Assembly: GCA_963678675.1 (NCBI GenBank)
Contig: OY783195.1
Location: 11,062,479-11,126,478 of the forward strand
DNA from: Xiphydria camelus
Taxonomy: Eukaryota > Arthropoda > Insecta > Hymenoptera > Xiphydriidae
Direction: 5' to 3'
Length of the DNA: 64,000 bases
The notes below the pieces were generated by a model. That model was not told the origin of the DNA. It saw nothing but the letters and a program-made list of their open reading frames with translations, and searched no databases. This document shows positions 47,136 through 59,255 of this stretch, piece after piece; positions within the stretch are counted from its first letter, which is position 1, and each line of letters starts with the position of its first letter. The position numbers and the translations under genes are program-made.

Positions 47136-49128
47136 TCTTTATTTTTATGATCCAGAGTTGGGCTAAATTATTGTAGACTGGACTTGCCAGTCTACAGTAC
47201 AAGTAGATAATGTTTATAGAATTAGCATCAGTCGACAAAGAAAAATGTTTCATAGAATTAGCTTTAGTCAACAGAGAGAAAGAAAATAACAGCACAAGTT
47301 AAGAGCATCAAACTGCTAAACGGTGTCTGACGTGCAGGAGAACCAATCGTATATATCAGTGCGGTAATTAGACGGTATTAGATAGTATTAGACGGGAGGA
47401 ACGAGCAACACTTAAACCAGGGAACAAGCAAAAAGAAGATTATAGACAGTTTGGCTATGTGTCACTCGCTCGCGTCCATACCTCAAGATAAAGCATTAAT
47501 TTATTGGCAGAAGATTGGGCCTCTCACACACGTCCAGAGCAAGGACCAGTCGATAAATTATAGAAATATGTAGATGATTTGTTGTGGTAGGAGTTTAGGC
47601 CCTCTAGATGTTTCCAGAAACCAAGGCAGGTTGATGCTCCGTGGCGCCCTCTCACGCTCGCATTTCTTCCAGTCACGTGGCCATCGACAGTCGATAAAGA
47701 TGATCCGACTCAGGTGAACAGAGATAGGGAGCCAAGTGACGGAGATGGTGAATAACCATCATATGGTGAATCATGAGATTGTGAATGTCTATCAGCGTCA
47801 CTCCCAGTATCTGTTATAATTGTAAGCCAGTCATAAAGTTTTAGAGACCTTGAATTCCTGCTCCGTCATAATTGGTTCCAGCGATAAAAAGAAAGATTTA
47901 AGCTTGGATATGAGAACTGCGCTTGACTGAGATTATTTAATTTCTACAGGAGAAGTGTTCCATATAAGTGGAGCAGCAATAGCAATGGTATGCTTGTAAG
48001 CGTCCGTGCGGAATATGGGAACCGCTAGCTGCTGACCTTGCTCGCTCCTCAGTGCTCGGCCACCAACATATAGACTTAAAAGATCTTTGAGAATGTGTGG
48101 CAGATCGCTACGTAAAAGATTAAATGTAATGCCCACCACAGGGGTCTTCCTTGCATCCTCAACGCTCAGCCAGTCCAGGTTCCGCCGGTACTACGAGATG
48201 GAAGCGTCGCGCGGAAGATTATGAATAAATCTAATGCCACGGTTTACAAGTCGTTGGAGCTTAAAGTCGTTAGTTACACTTATTCCCACCAATACAGCTG
48301 AGCAGTAATTGATGAGTGACAGAACTAGTGCAGAGACAAGACTTGTACGAAGTTTCATATCGGTAAAGTCACGAAGTGATTGGAGCTTATAAAAGACTCC
48401 GTTGACCTTAGAGGAGATGGAGTTCAAGTGGTTATTGACAGTGAGCTTGGCATCTAAGATCACACCAAGATTTCTGACCGTGGGCTCGATGAAATCGTAT
48501 AACAGTCATCTCCTGAGGGAGGGGGGGGGGCATCCAGATTGATACTGTTGATTATACGGTTGTTCCCTAGGATGATGGCTTTAGTTTTCTGCAAATTAAA
48601 ACGCAGACCATTAGTTAGTGCCCAGTCACTTATGGCAACAATGTCTTCATTGAGTTTGAGAATGCAGTCAGAAAGTTCAGTCAGCGAGCAGGTGGCATAT
48701 ATTTGCAGATCGTCAGCAGAGAGGAGTCTTCTGGCAAACTTAAAGACAGTCCCTAGGTCGTTGATAAAGAGTGAGAACAGTAAAGGTCCCAATACTGAAC
48801 CCTGAGGAACACCGGTGTTAGTGGAAACCCAACTAGTATAATTGTTGTCACCAATCTTAAACGCCTGTTGCCTGTCTGAGATGGGATGCTACCCAACCCA
48901 GCAAATACTTAGAAAAACCGAAATGTCGAAGTTTTGTAGCAATATATCATGAGGAACCGTGTCGAACGCCTTGGAGAAGTCGAACAGCACTACAACTGTT
49001 ATTTGCCGCCTATCCATTCCCTCCCTGACGTCATTGCCTAGTTTTAATAAAGCCGTAGTAGCGCTGTAGCCTGCACGAAAACCACACTACATAGGATCGA
49101 GGACAGAGTGAAGTGTGACATAGTCATA

Positions 49129-50398
49129 CAGTCTGTGTCAGAAGAAAGTGTACGCGATTTTTTTTAAAGTACGAAAGATATTTTATTGTAACATTTTTTA
49201 CATGAAAGTATATTACGTTTTACATGGCACAATTATTTAGTAAGTCGTGTAATCGCCATCATTTTCGAGTATGGCCTCACATCTTCTGGACATATTTTCG
49301 ACTAGTTTTTCCACGTAGTCGACGGACAGTGAATGCCAAATTCTTCGAATACTGTGTGCTAATTGTTTCAAATCGTACACTGGCTTTCCAGCGAGTTGGC
49401 TTTTCATTATTTCCCACACATTTTCGATTGGGTTGGCATCTGGAGATTGTGAAGGCCAATCCATTGCCACCATTCCATGTTCCTCTTTCCAAGCCTTGCA
49501 CAAGCGACTTTGATGTTTAGGATCATTATCTTCTTGAAGCACCCAATTTTCATTTTCGCATTGTGAACATTGTGTGCACCGACTTCAAAAGTCCACGCTG
49601 ATAAATTTTGATCATTTTCTTAGCGTCCAAATTCTCGGTGAACAATTCTAAACAGCCAATACCGCGCTGAGAGAAGCACCCCCAAATATTGATCCTCACC
49701 GGGTGTTTGACGATACGCTGGATGAAACGTGTATTGCTGGTGGACCAAGTACGTTTTCGGGGAACCCAGGCCCAAAAAGTTGCTTCATCGGAAAAAACAA
49801 CTAGTCCAATCGCGATCTTGTTTTTCCTCAGCTCAGGATTTGCGTTTTTCAATGCGCTTTTGAGAGAGCAGCGGTTTCGAAGTAGTGGGACGATATTTCA
49901 CCTTTGCCTCTTGTAAATGCCGTTGAATTGTGTTGGTACTCACATTTATTCCCCTCTTAGCCAGGTGAGCGCGGGCCTGACGCAATCGCAGAGTGGGAGT
50001 CTTCTTGAATAGATTGACTATCGCTTTGTCCTGCTTTTCTGTGGTTGCTCACTTCAAGCCCCATTCATCGTAGTCTCATCGACATTTTTATTCACCTTAA
50101 ACTGCTCGACCCACTGTGCAACGAATGTTTTTGACTTTTTAATTGCTTTCGAAGCTGCTGAAAACGATAATTTAAGTCCTTTTGGGTGTTTGCAAAGGAA
50201 AACTGCCTTAAAACGCTTCGCGTACTTGGCTCTCATTTTACAACAAAGTCTTCCACTTCGAGGTTTCGAGCGATATTAAAATGAATCATTGTTTGTGCCG
50301 TAGCCCGCTAACAGTACAATTGCATCCCGAAAGAAAAAGACAGAGATATCTCTTGTACTGTAGAAATGAACGCGTACACTTTCATCTGACACAGACTG
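49129..50398 (-). mobile_element. Tc1-like DNA transposon, 1270 bp
   Basis: TIRs CAGTCTGTGTCAGAAGAAAG and the inverse of CTTTCATCTGACACAGACTG, flanked by TA (49127-49128 and 50399-50400). Removing the element and one TA rejoins the element B RT frame (DWI then YDYVTLHS). One transposase gene, broken, on the minus strand. Confidence 0.88.
49237..50236 (-). pseudogene. Tc1-like DD34E transposase, broken
   Basis: The N-terminal helix-turn-helix block starts at the ATG at 50236 (MRAKYAKRFKAVFL, SKTFVAQWVEQF). A stop and frameshift near 50053 follow, then a second block (LRQARAHLAKRGINVST), the FSDEATFWAW motif (first D), LQEDNDPKHQS (second D) and SPDANPIENVW (E). The last D and E have 34 residues between them, the Tc1 spacing. 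Another frameshift lies at about 49545, before the second D motif. The catalytic residues survive but the frame does not. Confidence 0.8.
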
Positions 50399-52351
50399 TA
50401 GATCCAATCAAAGATGAGTCGCTCCAGGACTTTGCTAAGCGTTGGGAGAAGCGAGACTGGTCTGTAATCACTGAAGGTTTTTGGCGTGGCAATTTTGTTT
50501 ATCGGAACTACGGCAACTTTCTTCCAGGCATCAGGAAACCAACAGTCAGTTATGGAGCGATTGATTAATGTGACTAGCAAAAGTAGTAACTTTGGCAATA
50601 GTGGTAGTAACATGCGTAAATTCAATCCGTCAGCCCCAGTGGCATTCGATTTGGACTTCCGTACAGTCTGATCCACCTCCACTACACTCCAGTAACTGGT
50701 GCAAAAGTGAGATGTGACCTCATTCCCACCAGTTGTGAGTCTTCAGGCACTTCGTAAGAGGGATTATGCTCATTTATTGACACACCAGCGAGAGCGAAGT
50801 TTAGCTCTTCAGCTGGAATAGCCAGTGGTGGAGAGCCTAATGATTTTAGAAGCCATAATTTACGCACTTCAGTCCACATAGCATTCGGTGATAGTCCTCC
50901 AAGTCTCGAGCTGTAGTAATCAGTTCTGGCATTATTCATTTGCAAACGAAGTCTATCATGAGCGACGCGATACTGCAACTAGATCTCTTGGACTTTTGCT
51001 CCTACGGTAACGACGATAGATGTTACATACATTCCGCTGGTCCTAATGGAGATCTGGGGTGATCCATTGTACGTTTTAATGAGTTGACTTTAAAGGTAGT
51101 GACCGGGGCTACTGAGTCGAGGATATTGAAAAAAGAGTTATAGAAGTTTCGAAGTAAATCATCATGCGAAAAGCCATTGGTAAAACTGAGCCAGTTAATG
51201 ACATCAAACTTGTCCTGAGCTTCAGACCCTAATAGCTTCCCGAGTTGCCTAGTTTTGATGACTTTCGGTGGAAGTTTCTTCCGTTGAATCAGTAGGTCAA
51301 CGTAAATGAGGTGATGGCCGGCGCCCAGCGGAACATCAGATTTGCCCCATGCTTTAAGCTGATCTGATTCGTCGACAATGCATAGGTCAAGCCAAGTCTC
51401 AGAGCTGCGTGTCACATGTATAAAAAAATAATCGACCGGTTTAAGAGATAGATCACGAAGCAAAGTCCTAATGTAAATGGCATCATAATTGCCACTAAAC
51501 TGATGAGCATTAAAATCACCCATGATTATTTTATGTGTGTAATTCTCCATAGCAGTTGCCAAGCAGTCTCCAAGGTCAACTGGAGTGGTGAACGGTACAT
51601 GTGGCTGTCGATAGATGACTGCTACGAAGACTGGCGGACAGCCAGGTCTATAAAGTTCGCACATTAAGTACTCTATCAGACTTCGCTAAGGAATTAAGTG
51701 ATTCATAGACATATAGTGCAACGCCTCCTCCATGGACATTGCGATCGTTGCGGAGAGTAGTGAAGCCAGCAAGACTGACCACGGAGTCAGGAACCAGAGG
51801 TGACAACCATGTTTTTGTTACTGCAATTACTTGGTATGTTGGTTGCGAGACAAGATGAAGCTTGAGAGCGTCTAAGTGTGATCGAAGAGAATTCGAGTTT
51901 AGGCAACAGCAGCGGAAATTGTTAGTCAGTAAGTCAGTGGTCTGTGAAGAGTTGGCAGGTCGTAGGCGCTATCCCGGTTGATTGGCATAAAGTTCAGCAA
52001 TCCTGGGAAAGTCAGACATGGAATTGATTACACAGGCCGACGTTTTGAAACTTTTGAAAAGTTACAGAAAGAAAACTCACTGTTTCTGACTAATTTTGGG
52101 TCGTTGAATGCGAATATGATAGCCGTTTTCCTCCATTAGCTCGTATTTTTGTGTAACACATAGCTGCTAATTTTACCATAAAAAATGTTAGTATATTATC
52201 ATTACATACAAAATATTTTACAATATCTACTTTAATGAAAATGTAAATAAAACCATCAGTTTTACTTCTTCCTTTTATAAAACGCCGGATCCTCTCTTTT
52301 CACCGACCAGCAATAGTCTCCCATCATCGCAGGGTCCCAACGTCCTTGATA

Positions 52352-55300
52352 CCGTAGATTGGGGATACTTTGATCAAATTTCAATTTCAAGCCTGAATAA
52401 CTTTTTTTCCTTGCAAGAAAAAATTTAAAAAAAAAACTGGAATGTCGGTTTGTTTCTCACCTACAAATGAAACTAAAATTCACAACAAAATAAATAAATA
52501 GCTTTTGAGAAAAAAATAAAAATCGGGTGATCAACTTTATACTGAGTTTGGGGATACTTTGATCATCATTGATTTTTTAACGAAACGACAAAGTAACTCC
52601 TTCAAAATTCGAAAGTTACGCTCGGCTGAAGGGTCGTCGGTTCGGGTCGAATAAAAGCGGATAGGGCTGTATAAGTTCGCTGTTTTATTTCTTTATTTTT
52701 GGCAGTTTAGAAAGTACCGAATCGACCCTTGCAGGCCTTTTTTTTTGCCTGCGACGCGCTGGCCGTGGGACTCACCACCGCGTCTTCCCTTGTTCCAACG
52801 CCACGCCATGAGACAAAGCGGAACGCGAAAACGTACCCCACCACGCTACCCCCGCCGATGGCTACCTTTTTGTTCGCGTTTTGACTTTGTCTAGGAAAAC
52901 GCGCGGTGAAATTCTCAGAGCTCACCGAGAACCGACGCGCAACGCCTCGTGCTATCCGTCTTCGTGCCGCGACTCTCAATTCCAATCGAATCTTCATTTA
53001 GTTTTATTTAGCAATTTTCTTTGTGTCCAGTTTTGTGGAATAAAGGTTTTTTCACCTACTATCTACTGCGATAAACAACGAGGATTTTACAGTTTCAGAA
53101 AGGTAAAAATTAAAAATACTTGCCCTGAATATCGAAAACAAAGTGGCACAATTTTATACTACTGTATTATCAAAATACTAACTTTCTTTTTTTTACAGTG
53201 TTACCTCATTAGTTTCTGATGAAATGAATAAAGGGATGTCCCCAAATTTTCTACCTCCACGTTCATCGACTGCGACTTACCATTCTACTCAGCAGGAAAT
53301 ACCATCAGGCTCAACCTACTCCAACTTAAACTGTAGTCAACAAAACGTGTCATCAAGTTGTTATTCATCTAATAGAGACAACGCTTGTCATTTCGACAAT
53401 AATGCGATGTCATTTCTTCATTATTTAAATAATTAGTCAACCCCTGCCAGTGTGACGTAATTAAAAGTGACATTTAATTTCATTAAAAAATAAATTGAGT
53501 TTCCATATAAGTATAAAGTTTTCATTTCTATACCTACAATTATTAAAAATCGCATGTGAAGATTTTGAGAACAATTTGAGCGCAAACGTGTCATGGAAAT
53601 GGAAGATTTGGAAAATAATCTGAAAACAAACTTGTTACCGTGGTATTCAAATTGCCTTCAAAATCTTCCATTCTTAGGAATTACTGTTACTTACTGACAC
53701 TTATGAAGACAAAATGATGACAATTTTTGTCCTCGTTTTATCCTCAAACTTCAGATAGTGGACAAAAGAAAGATTATGAAGACAAATAGAGGACAAAAAT
53801 AACATGTATTCACTTATCCCGGTTTCTTCACATTATTGTCACATTATTGTCATTGCTCTCAACATTTTCTGGCTGAAATTCTGCCCCGGGATGAATGAGA
53901 CTCTCTCTCTGGAACTGAAGAACCAAGCTGGGGTGGAGAAGACGTTGTAACACTACATCCAGGTTGAAGAGCGAGGCGGGTTTTTTTCCTTCTTGGGCTT
54001 CCTGAAGTTGCATCGAGGAATCTTTTCTCTTTGAGCAGAGCAATTAATGCATTTTCAGCACGCTCGGCTGCATCTTCACCATTATTTTCCTCTGGGAATC
54101 GTTTTAATACTTGGTTGCGGTTTACTGGAAAAATTCCAGAAGCACGAAAGGCGCTTATTAAGTTTCGCTTAATTGCGCTCGTTTCATGTTGATTTGGATG
54201 GCCTGCCTTTGCACAAACTTTGTCCATTCTTTCTAAACAATTTTTCAACAATTTAGGAAAACTATCTTTAGACACTGTGCTGTGCCGCGGATTCTGAAGT
54301 TTCCATTCTGTTAAGGTCTTGCGCCATGCCTCTTTCATAGCGCGAAAAAATGCAACATCAAGCGGTTGACACAAATGAGTTGAATTTGGCACTAGGCATA
54401 TGAAACGAATGTTGTTCTTTGCACACATATTCAAGATGTCATTATCCATGTGCGTGGATAGGTTGTCACCTATGAGAGCTTTCTCTCCTGGTAAGCGTTT
54501 TGCGTGGGGTAGGAAACAGCTTGCAAACCAATCCCGAAATGTAACTCCGTCAAGCCAGCCACTAGTCGTTCTGTTATATCTTGTGCCAGGACTGCAACAT
54601 GGCAAGCTGTAACATGGATATCCTCGTGGGCCGCCTTCCTTCCATGTATCATAAAGGTGAATGCTCTTATATATGACATATGGCGGCAACAACGTGCCAT
54701 CGGCAGAACCACACACCATAATTGTTGTTGAGCTCTTCGAATGGTTCATTATTTTCTCGGGGTACTTGACACCTCTTCTGTAAATCCCTCGCATCTTTCC
54801 GGGGTCATCAGTAACATTTGACTCATCGTAATTAAAAATGTTACTGCTGGGTAAACCCGCCAGAGTGATTTCCAAATTATCGAAAAACTCCCCAATAGAC
54901 TCCCTCGATACGGATGATCGGGCTTTCTTAATATTCGTTGCTATTCTTGTTCCAATAGAGTCGTTATGCCTTTTGAGAAGGCTGTAAGTCCAATCCACTC
55001 CGAGCAAATTGTTGTTGAACTGAGTAATAATTTTACCTTTGGAGTCTATATAATGTTTTGCATACATTCTTATGTCTAAAAGACTAAGAGGAAATCCCCA
55101 GTCCGAACACTTTGCCGCGGCCTCCAATATCGCGACTTCTTCAGCATTTGTAAGAACCGTAGGGCGACCACGTGATTTATTATGTCGGCCTTTATATTTA
55201 TTATACAATGTGCCGTAAGGAATGTTATAGTTTCGAGAAGCCTCTCTGATGCTCATCATTCCCTCCGCCACCTTTTGCAAGGCATCTTCTAATTTTTCTG

Positions 55301-55850
55301 AGGGGTAATCGCCATAGGAGCGACTGCCTAACTGGCGTTGATGTTAACGTGGCATATCTTAGAAGAAAAAAATAGTAGGTAGGTATTTTACAGTTCATGG
55401 GGCAACATTGATCACTGGGGAAACTTTGATCAATTGATCAAAGTTTCCCCACGCTCTGATCAAAGTTACCCCAAGACGTTTGAACTGCGCTCACATATAA
55501 AGTTTACAAAACTTTTTAGTTCTTAATGGTTTATATTATCGACAAATACATACCTCGTCAACTGACACAGATATCAATATGTGATTGGTCAAATGCGTTG
55601 CTGTAGACTTAAAGTTTTACAGCCGACAAATTTCGCATAAACCGTTTGCTGCAGAGCACGTGGCGAACTGACGAACAATTGACGGTGCATCTCACCGCAC
55701 GAGGCATACCGAAACCTTCCGATTGTCACTGTGATAATTCGACCAAGATCGCGCGCTTAGTGCGCACGGTTGCCTAGATACAGGCGATTGAAAATAATGT
55801 GAAGTTTCTATCAAAGTATCCCCGTGGATCAAAGTATCCCCATTCTACGG
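52352..55850 (-). mobile_element. pogo-type DNA transposon, 3.5 kb
   Basis: The left TIR CCGTAGATTGGGGATACTTT and the inverse of the right end (CCGTAGAATGGGGATACTTT) are flanked by TA (52350-52351 and 55851-55852). The motif GGGGATACTTTGATCA or close variants occurs about eight times: 52361, 52551, 55396, 55419, 55434, 55457, 55808 and 55826, in both orientations. One transposase gene on the minus strand. Between 52570 and 53858 I see only short frames with no domain. Confidence 0.88.
53859..55355 (-). CDS. pogo transposase, psq-type HTH plus DD35D; nonsense codon at position 4
   Basis: From the best start (ATG at 55355) the frame runs 498 codons with a TAA as codon 4 (55344-55346); the rest is open. 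N-terminal psq-type helix-turn-helix (EGMMSIREASRNYNIPYGTL), a second CENP-B-like helical region (LLDIRMYAKHY, SLLKRHNDSIGTR), then the DDE_1 nuclease: FNYDESNV, LIGDNLSTHMD and THLCQPLDVAFF. Counting from the next opening at 55280, the aspartates are 152, 272 and 308, giving DD35D. A basic C-terminus (RRKKTRL). With the TAA only a late start is possible, which would lose part of the first helix region. Confidence 0.82.
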
Positions 55851-57330
55851 TATCGAGTTTCCGTCGTTCTTATATCCTGGTGAAACCGCTCTCCCATTTC
55901 GTCGCTAACATCTCCAAGATTTTCCGGAAAGAAGTTGAGGTGTGAGTGAAGAAAGTGGATTTTCAAAGACATGCGACATCCCAAAGCTTCATATGCGACC
56001 AGAAGTTGCTTCACCAGAGCTTCGTAATTTTCATCTTTATTTTTGCCCAAAAAACCTTTAATAACTTTGACAAAGGCACGCCATGCTTCTAACTCTTTTT
56101 CGTTTAAACTCTGTTCAAACAATTTATCATACATCAGTTTGCGAATATCAGATCCTATAAGAATTCCTTCCTTTCGCATTACTCAATTTTTGGAAAGAAC
56201 TGTCTAAGGTAGCTAATCCTTCACCCTCTTTGTCCATAGGTTTGACGAAATTTTTCATGAAGCCCAACTTAATATGAAAAGGTGGGAGCAGTATCTTGGC
56301 TGGATGGACCAGAGGTTCATACTTGACATTGTTGGTACTGGGCTTAAATTACTCTCTAGGAGGCCACTCTTTTTGTAAGTAATGTTTTGTCTTAGTTCTT
56401 GAGTCCCAGGGACACAAAAACAACAGTATTTTATAAATCCACCTTGCAGACCAAGTAATATTGCAATAACTTTCAGATCTCCACAAATTTGCCAGGTATG
56501 TTCGTTGTACTTAATATTAATTAAATTAGGGCGAGATCCTCGTAAGTTTCTTTCATCGGCCGTATATTTCCGTTATGAAGTAAAACCGCTTTGAGACTGT
56601 ACTTTGATGAATTTATAGAAAGACGCCATTCGGATGGATTATGATGGATTTCTAACTCATTGTCAGTCATCAGACCATTGATGTCCGTTCATACGCAAAG
56701 TGAGCCTTCCATTTTGTAATATTCTAAAAAAGGTTCATTACTTTTTCTGTATTGAGTGTAAGTACAGCCCGGAGCCAGTAAATTTCACTGTTTCAGTCTG
56801 GTATCCAAAAGTTGAGCTTTCTCTTTTGAAAGTTGTAAGTCTCTAACTAAATCATTTAATTCATTTTGTAGGATAAGGTGAGGCTCATCTTTTAAGAGGA
56901 AGGAATTGTCTCTCGGATTTTCATCTGGGGATGTTGATTTTGTGTCCTCATCGCTTTCTCTTGGCGATCTTTTGTCAATCGATCTTTCTGTGTGTGTAAT
57001 ATCTATAAGTCCAGGGAAATAAGGTAAATAAAAACCCCATCTGCGGAATGAGAGACAGCAAGCTAAATTTTTGCAGAGTCCTTTGTTTTGATGTTCTAAT
57101 GAAGCACCAAAAAGTCTCATATGCTCACCCTTGTGCGTCTCGAAATATCGAAGGTCAAAGGTCATGAAAATCAGTTTTTTGCAAAAATCTCGCTTCCGGT
57201 TAGTCTGATATCTTAAGAAGTTATAACAAAATTTACGTAAATCAGTTTTTTCTACAAATTTTGTTATATATATTTTTTTGTACGATCAACCGTTTTCGAG
57301 ATATAGCGTGAAGAAGCGGGAGCGCACATT

Positions 57331-58725
57331 TTTAACACGTTGAATGCCACGCCAGTTTTATAGGCATTGCCCGTGGTGCCACGATGAATTTTCTATTATA
57401 TGATACACATAATGTTGAAATATTATCTGCAATATGTAAGTTACATTATAGTTAATAATAATTATAGTTAGTTAATAATAAGTCACCGGTGACCCCCGTG
57501 CCGCTGGAGTGCGATTTTGCACGATTGTCAATTATTTCATATTGATATTCCATGTTGTTGAGTAATCATTCATGATTGTATTCCTTTCGAAAGTATTAAA
57601 CAATCAGGTATAAAGAAATGGGCCGTGACCGTATTTTTCCGAAATGCAGCCCCTCGATCCTCACATTGTTAAAGCGCCTTAATCTCTTCGCCGTGTCGAT
57701 GTCTGTTCCGATAAACGAAGGTCGGAATTATGACTATCGATTCTTAGTAATTAGTATCACCACGATATACACCTCGTTAATCTAGGGTCAATCTCGACAT
57801 AATACGGGCGGTATATTTTGGCGAATCTTGGCTGTAAATGCGTTTGCATTCTCGCACCTTTCCCGGAAAGGGGTTAATTACCGGATGGGTCGAAATAAGG
57901 CGTCTTCCTCAATACCCATTGGAATCGATACCGCTATCCATCGACTACTAAATCAGTTTGTAAAAGGGAGAAATGACTAATACAATAGGTGACCATTCTG
58001 GTAAATCTCAAGGGCCCCATATGCGGTACGATTAGTCTTTACGATCCGTCGTTTCAGACTGATCGAAACCGGGACGCGGAAACTACCCAACGTTATCTAT
58101 TGTTCTCATGTCTTTCTCTCCTAACTAATCGGGGCGTACCGCATCAACCCCTACTAGTTGTAGCGTCATTCTCATTCAACTAATAAGCGTATCGCATCAC
58201 CCACGCTATCCCCACTATCAGATAGTAGGGATAGCGTGGGCTTACAACTATCTGATAGTGGGGATAGCGTGGGTGGGGTTCGTATATATATATATAGCTG
58301 TAAGATATATAAACCACAACCGAATGTAGGTTATTCAATGTGCAATGTGCATCGTCAAGTGAATAATGCCTCAGTCAACATAGTGAACAGTGCCTCAGTC
58401 AGCATAGTGTGCCAGCGCATTCAGGTCGTAAGTCCTTCAATTTGCAGTTCGTTTCACCTAAGTGCATATCCGTTTTCACTTAGGTAACTAGTTCAGTTAA
58501 CCTGCCGCCCGAGGCATACCAGTGTAGTGTATCGTATACAGTGCATTCAAAACAACTCATTGTAAACCACGGTTAATCATCAAATTACTGTATTTATTTA
58601 ATTCGAATATATTAGTACCTAGTAATATAGTCAGCGCACGGCGCCCGAACAATGTCGGTCTGGAATCCAAGCCAGTTTGTCAGTTAAAATCTGTTTCTTA
58701 ACTTTGAAAGACATTCTTTTTTACG
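57331..58725. other. Unassigned sequence between inverted element ends
   Basis: It lies between the inverted copies at 57000-57330 and 58925-59255. A hairpin at 58201-58277 and a (TA)n run near 58285 are the only structures. No supported gene before 58730. Confidence 0.4.
58201..58277. repeat. Hairpin with repeated stem
   Basis: CCCACGCTATCCCCACTATC is followed by its inverse twice (a partial one directly after, a complete one at 58248-58275), giving alternative stems around CTATCTGATAG. Non-coding; a MITE remnant or a recent local inverted duplication. Confidence 0.75.
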
Positions 58726-58729
58726 CAGG

Positions 58730-58867
58730 ATGGCTAGTCTGTGCTTTATATGCGATCGACCGCTTTCAGATAGTGATGTAGTAAATGTTGTGCGGGGTTT
58801 ACAAACTTTAAAAACTGCAAGTATCGAAAGAAATGATGGATACATCGAATATTTGAACACCGTATAA
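58730..58867 (+). CDS. Candidate first coding exon of a TE-like CxxC protein
   Basis: ATG follows directly after an acceptor-like TTTTTTACGCAGG. The 45-codon frame starts MASLCFICDRPL and continues VVRGLQTLKTASIERNDG before a TAA (58865-58867). This beginning resembles the N-terminal CxxC region of unnamed multi-copy arthropod proteins, where a further Cys/His pair would follow; that part is missing. Probably a remnant exon. Confidence 0.4.
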   Translation: MASLCFICDRPLSDSDVVNVVRGLQTLKTASIERNDGYIEYLNTV

Positions 58868-58924
58868 CTACTAAGAAAAGTGCATTTATAGTCATAGCTC
58901 CGCAGTATATACAGTATTACCTAT

Positions 58925-59255
58925 TAAAAAATGCACGCTCCCGCTTCTTCACGCTATATCTCGAAAACGGTTGATCGTACAAAAAAATGTATATAACCAA
59001 ATTTGTAGAGAATACTGTTCTACGTAAATTTTGTTGTAACTTCTTAAGACATCAGACTAACCGGAAGCGAGATTTTCGCAAAAAATTGATTTTGATGACC
59101 TTTGACCTTCGATATCTCGAGACGCACAAGGGTGAGCATATAAGACTTTTTGGTGCTTCATTAGAACATCAAAACAAAGATCTCTGCAAAAATTTAGCTT
59201 GCTGTCTCTCATTCCGCAGAGGAAGTCTTATTTCCCTGGACTACTACAGTTTCCC
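58925..59255 (+). pseudogene. Inverted copy of the 5' part of the unnamed element
   Basis: The same sequence as 57330-57000 inverted, including CGAAAACGGTTGATCGTAC and the coding segment FETHKGEH-type (here LETHKGEHIRLFGASLEHQN). It then diverges at about 59225. It makes a head-to-head pair with the gene at 52265-57165. Only about 60 codons remain. Confidence 0.7.

Larger units (their letters stand above)
47933..51968 (-). pseudogene. Element B ORF2: broken endonuclease/reverse transcriptase
   Basis: It starts after a TAG at 51969-51971, in the ORF1 frame, with CCCLNSNSLRSHLD (about 51890). Then come VHGGGVALYVYE, IIMGDFNAHQFSG and SSETWLDLCIVDES (endonuclease), and in the RT TGADGLNLRML, YRPVSLLPTLSK, [Tc1], CGFRAGYS, LFDFSKAFDTVPH, GVPQGSVLGPLLFSLFINDL and LLSADDLQIY (YADD altered to SADD). 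Multiple frameshifts and stops (near 51020, 50680, 49090, 48890, 48460, 48190). A dead copy, older than element A by its damage. Confidence 0.78.
47120..52047 (-). mobile_element. Non-LTR retrotransposon B (decayed, carrying a Tc1 element)
   Basis: On the minus strand: the last codons of ORF1 (52047-51972), ORF2 (51968-47933), a long 3' region (47930-47145) with no other gene, and a (AATC)n tail at 47120-47135. A Tc1 copy occupies 49129-50398. It shows the same ORF1-stop-ORF2 layout as element A. Confidence 0.75.
52265..57165 (-). pseudogene. Unnamed arthropod multi-copy protein, interrupted by a pogo element
   Basis: Reading leftwards: FETHKGEHMRLFGASL (57140), a linker with DKRSPRESDEDTKS, then LDTRLKQWNLL, SSKYSLKAVLLHNG and KFPHIKLGF-like sequence, GSDIRKLMYDKLF (56150), SLKIHFLHSHLNFFPENLGD and ERFHQDIRTTETRY (55855). 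After removal of 52352-55850 and one TA it finishes with RWDPAMMGDYCWS and a Lys-rich end at 52265. From memory this protein is found in many copies in aphids, spiders, ants and others, without known function. Stops and frameshifts (about 56780, 56340-56180) show decay before or after the insertion. Confidence 0.6.
52050..57330 (-). mobile_element. Decayed multi-copy element of an unnamed arthropod ORF family
   Basis: Reading leftwards from about 57330 (CGCTATATCTCGAAAACGGT inverted) through one gene to its 3' flank (about 52265-52050). The first 330 bp are repeated inverted at 58925-59255. I found no terminal repeats, so the class is unknown. A pogo element sits in the 3' part of the gene. 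Confidence 0.5.
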
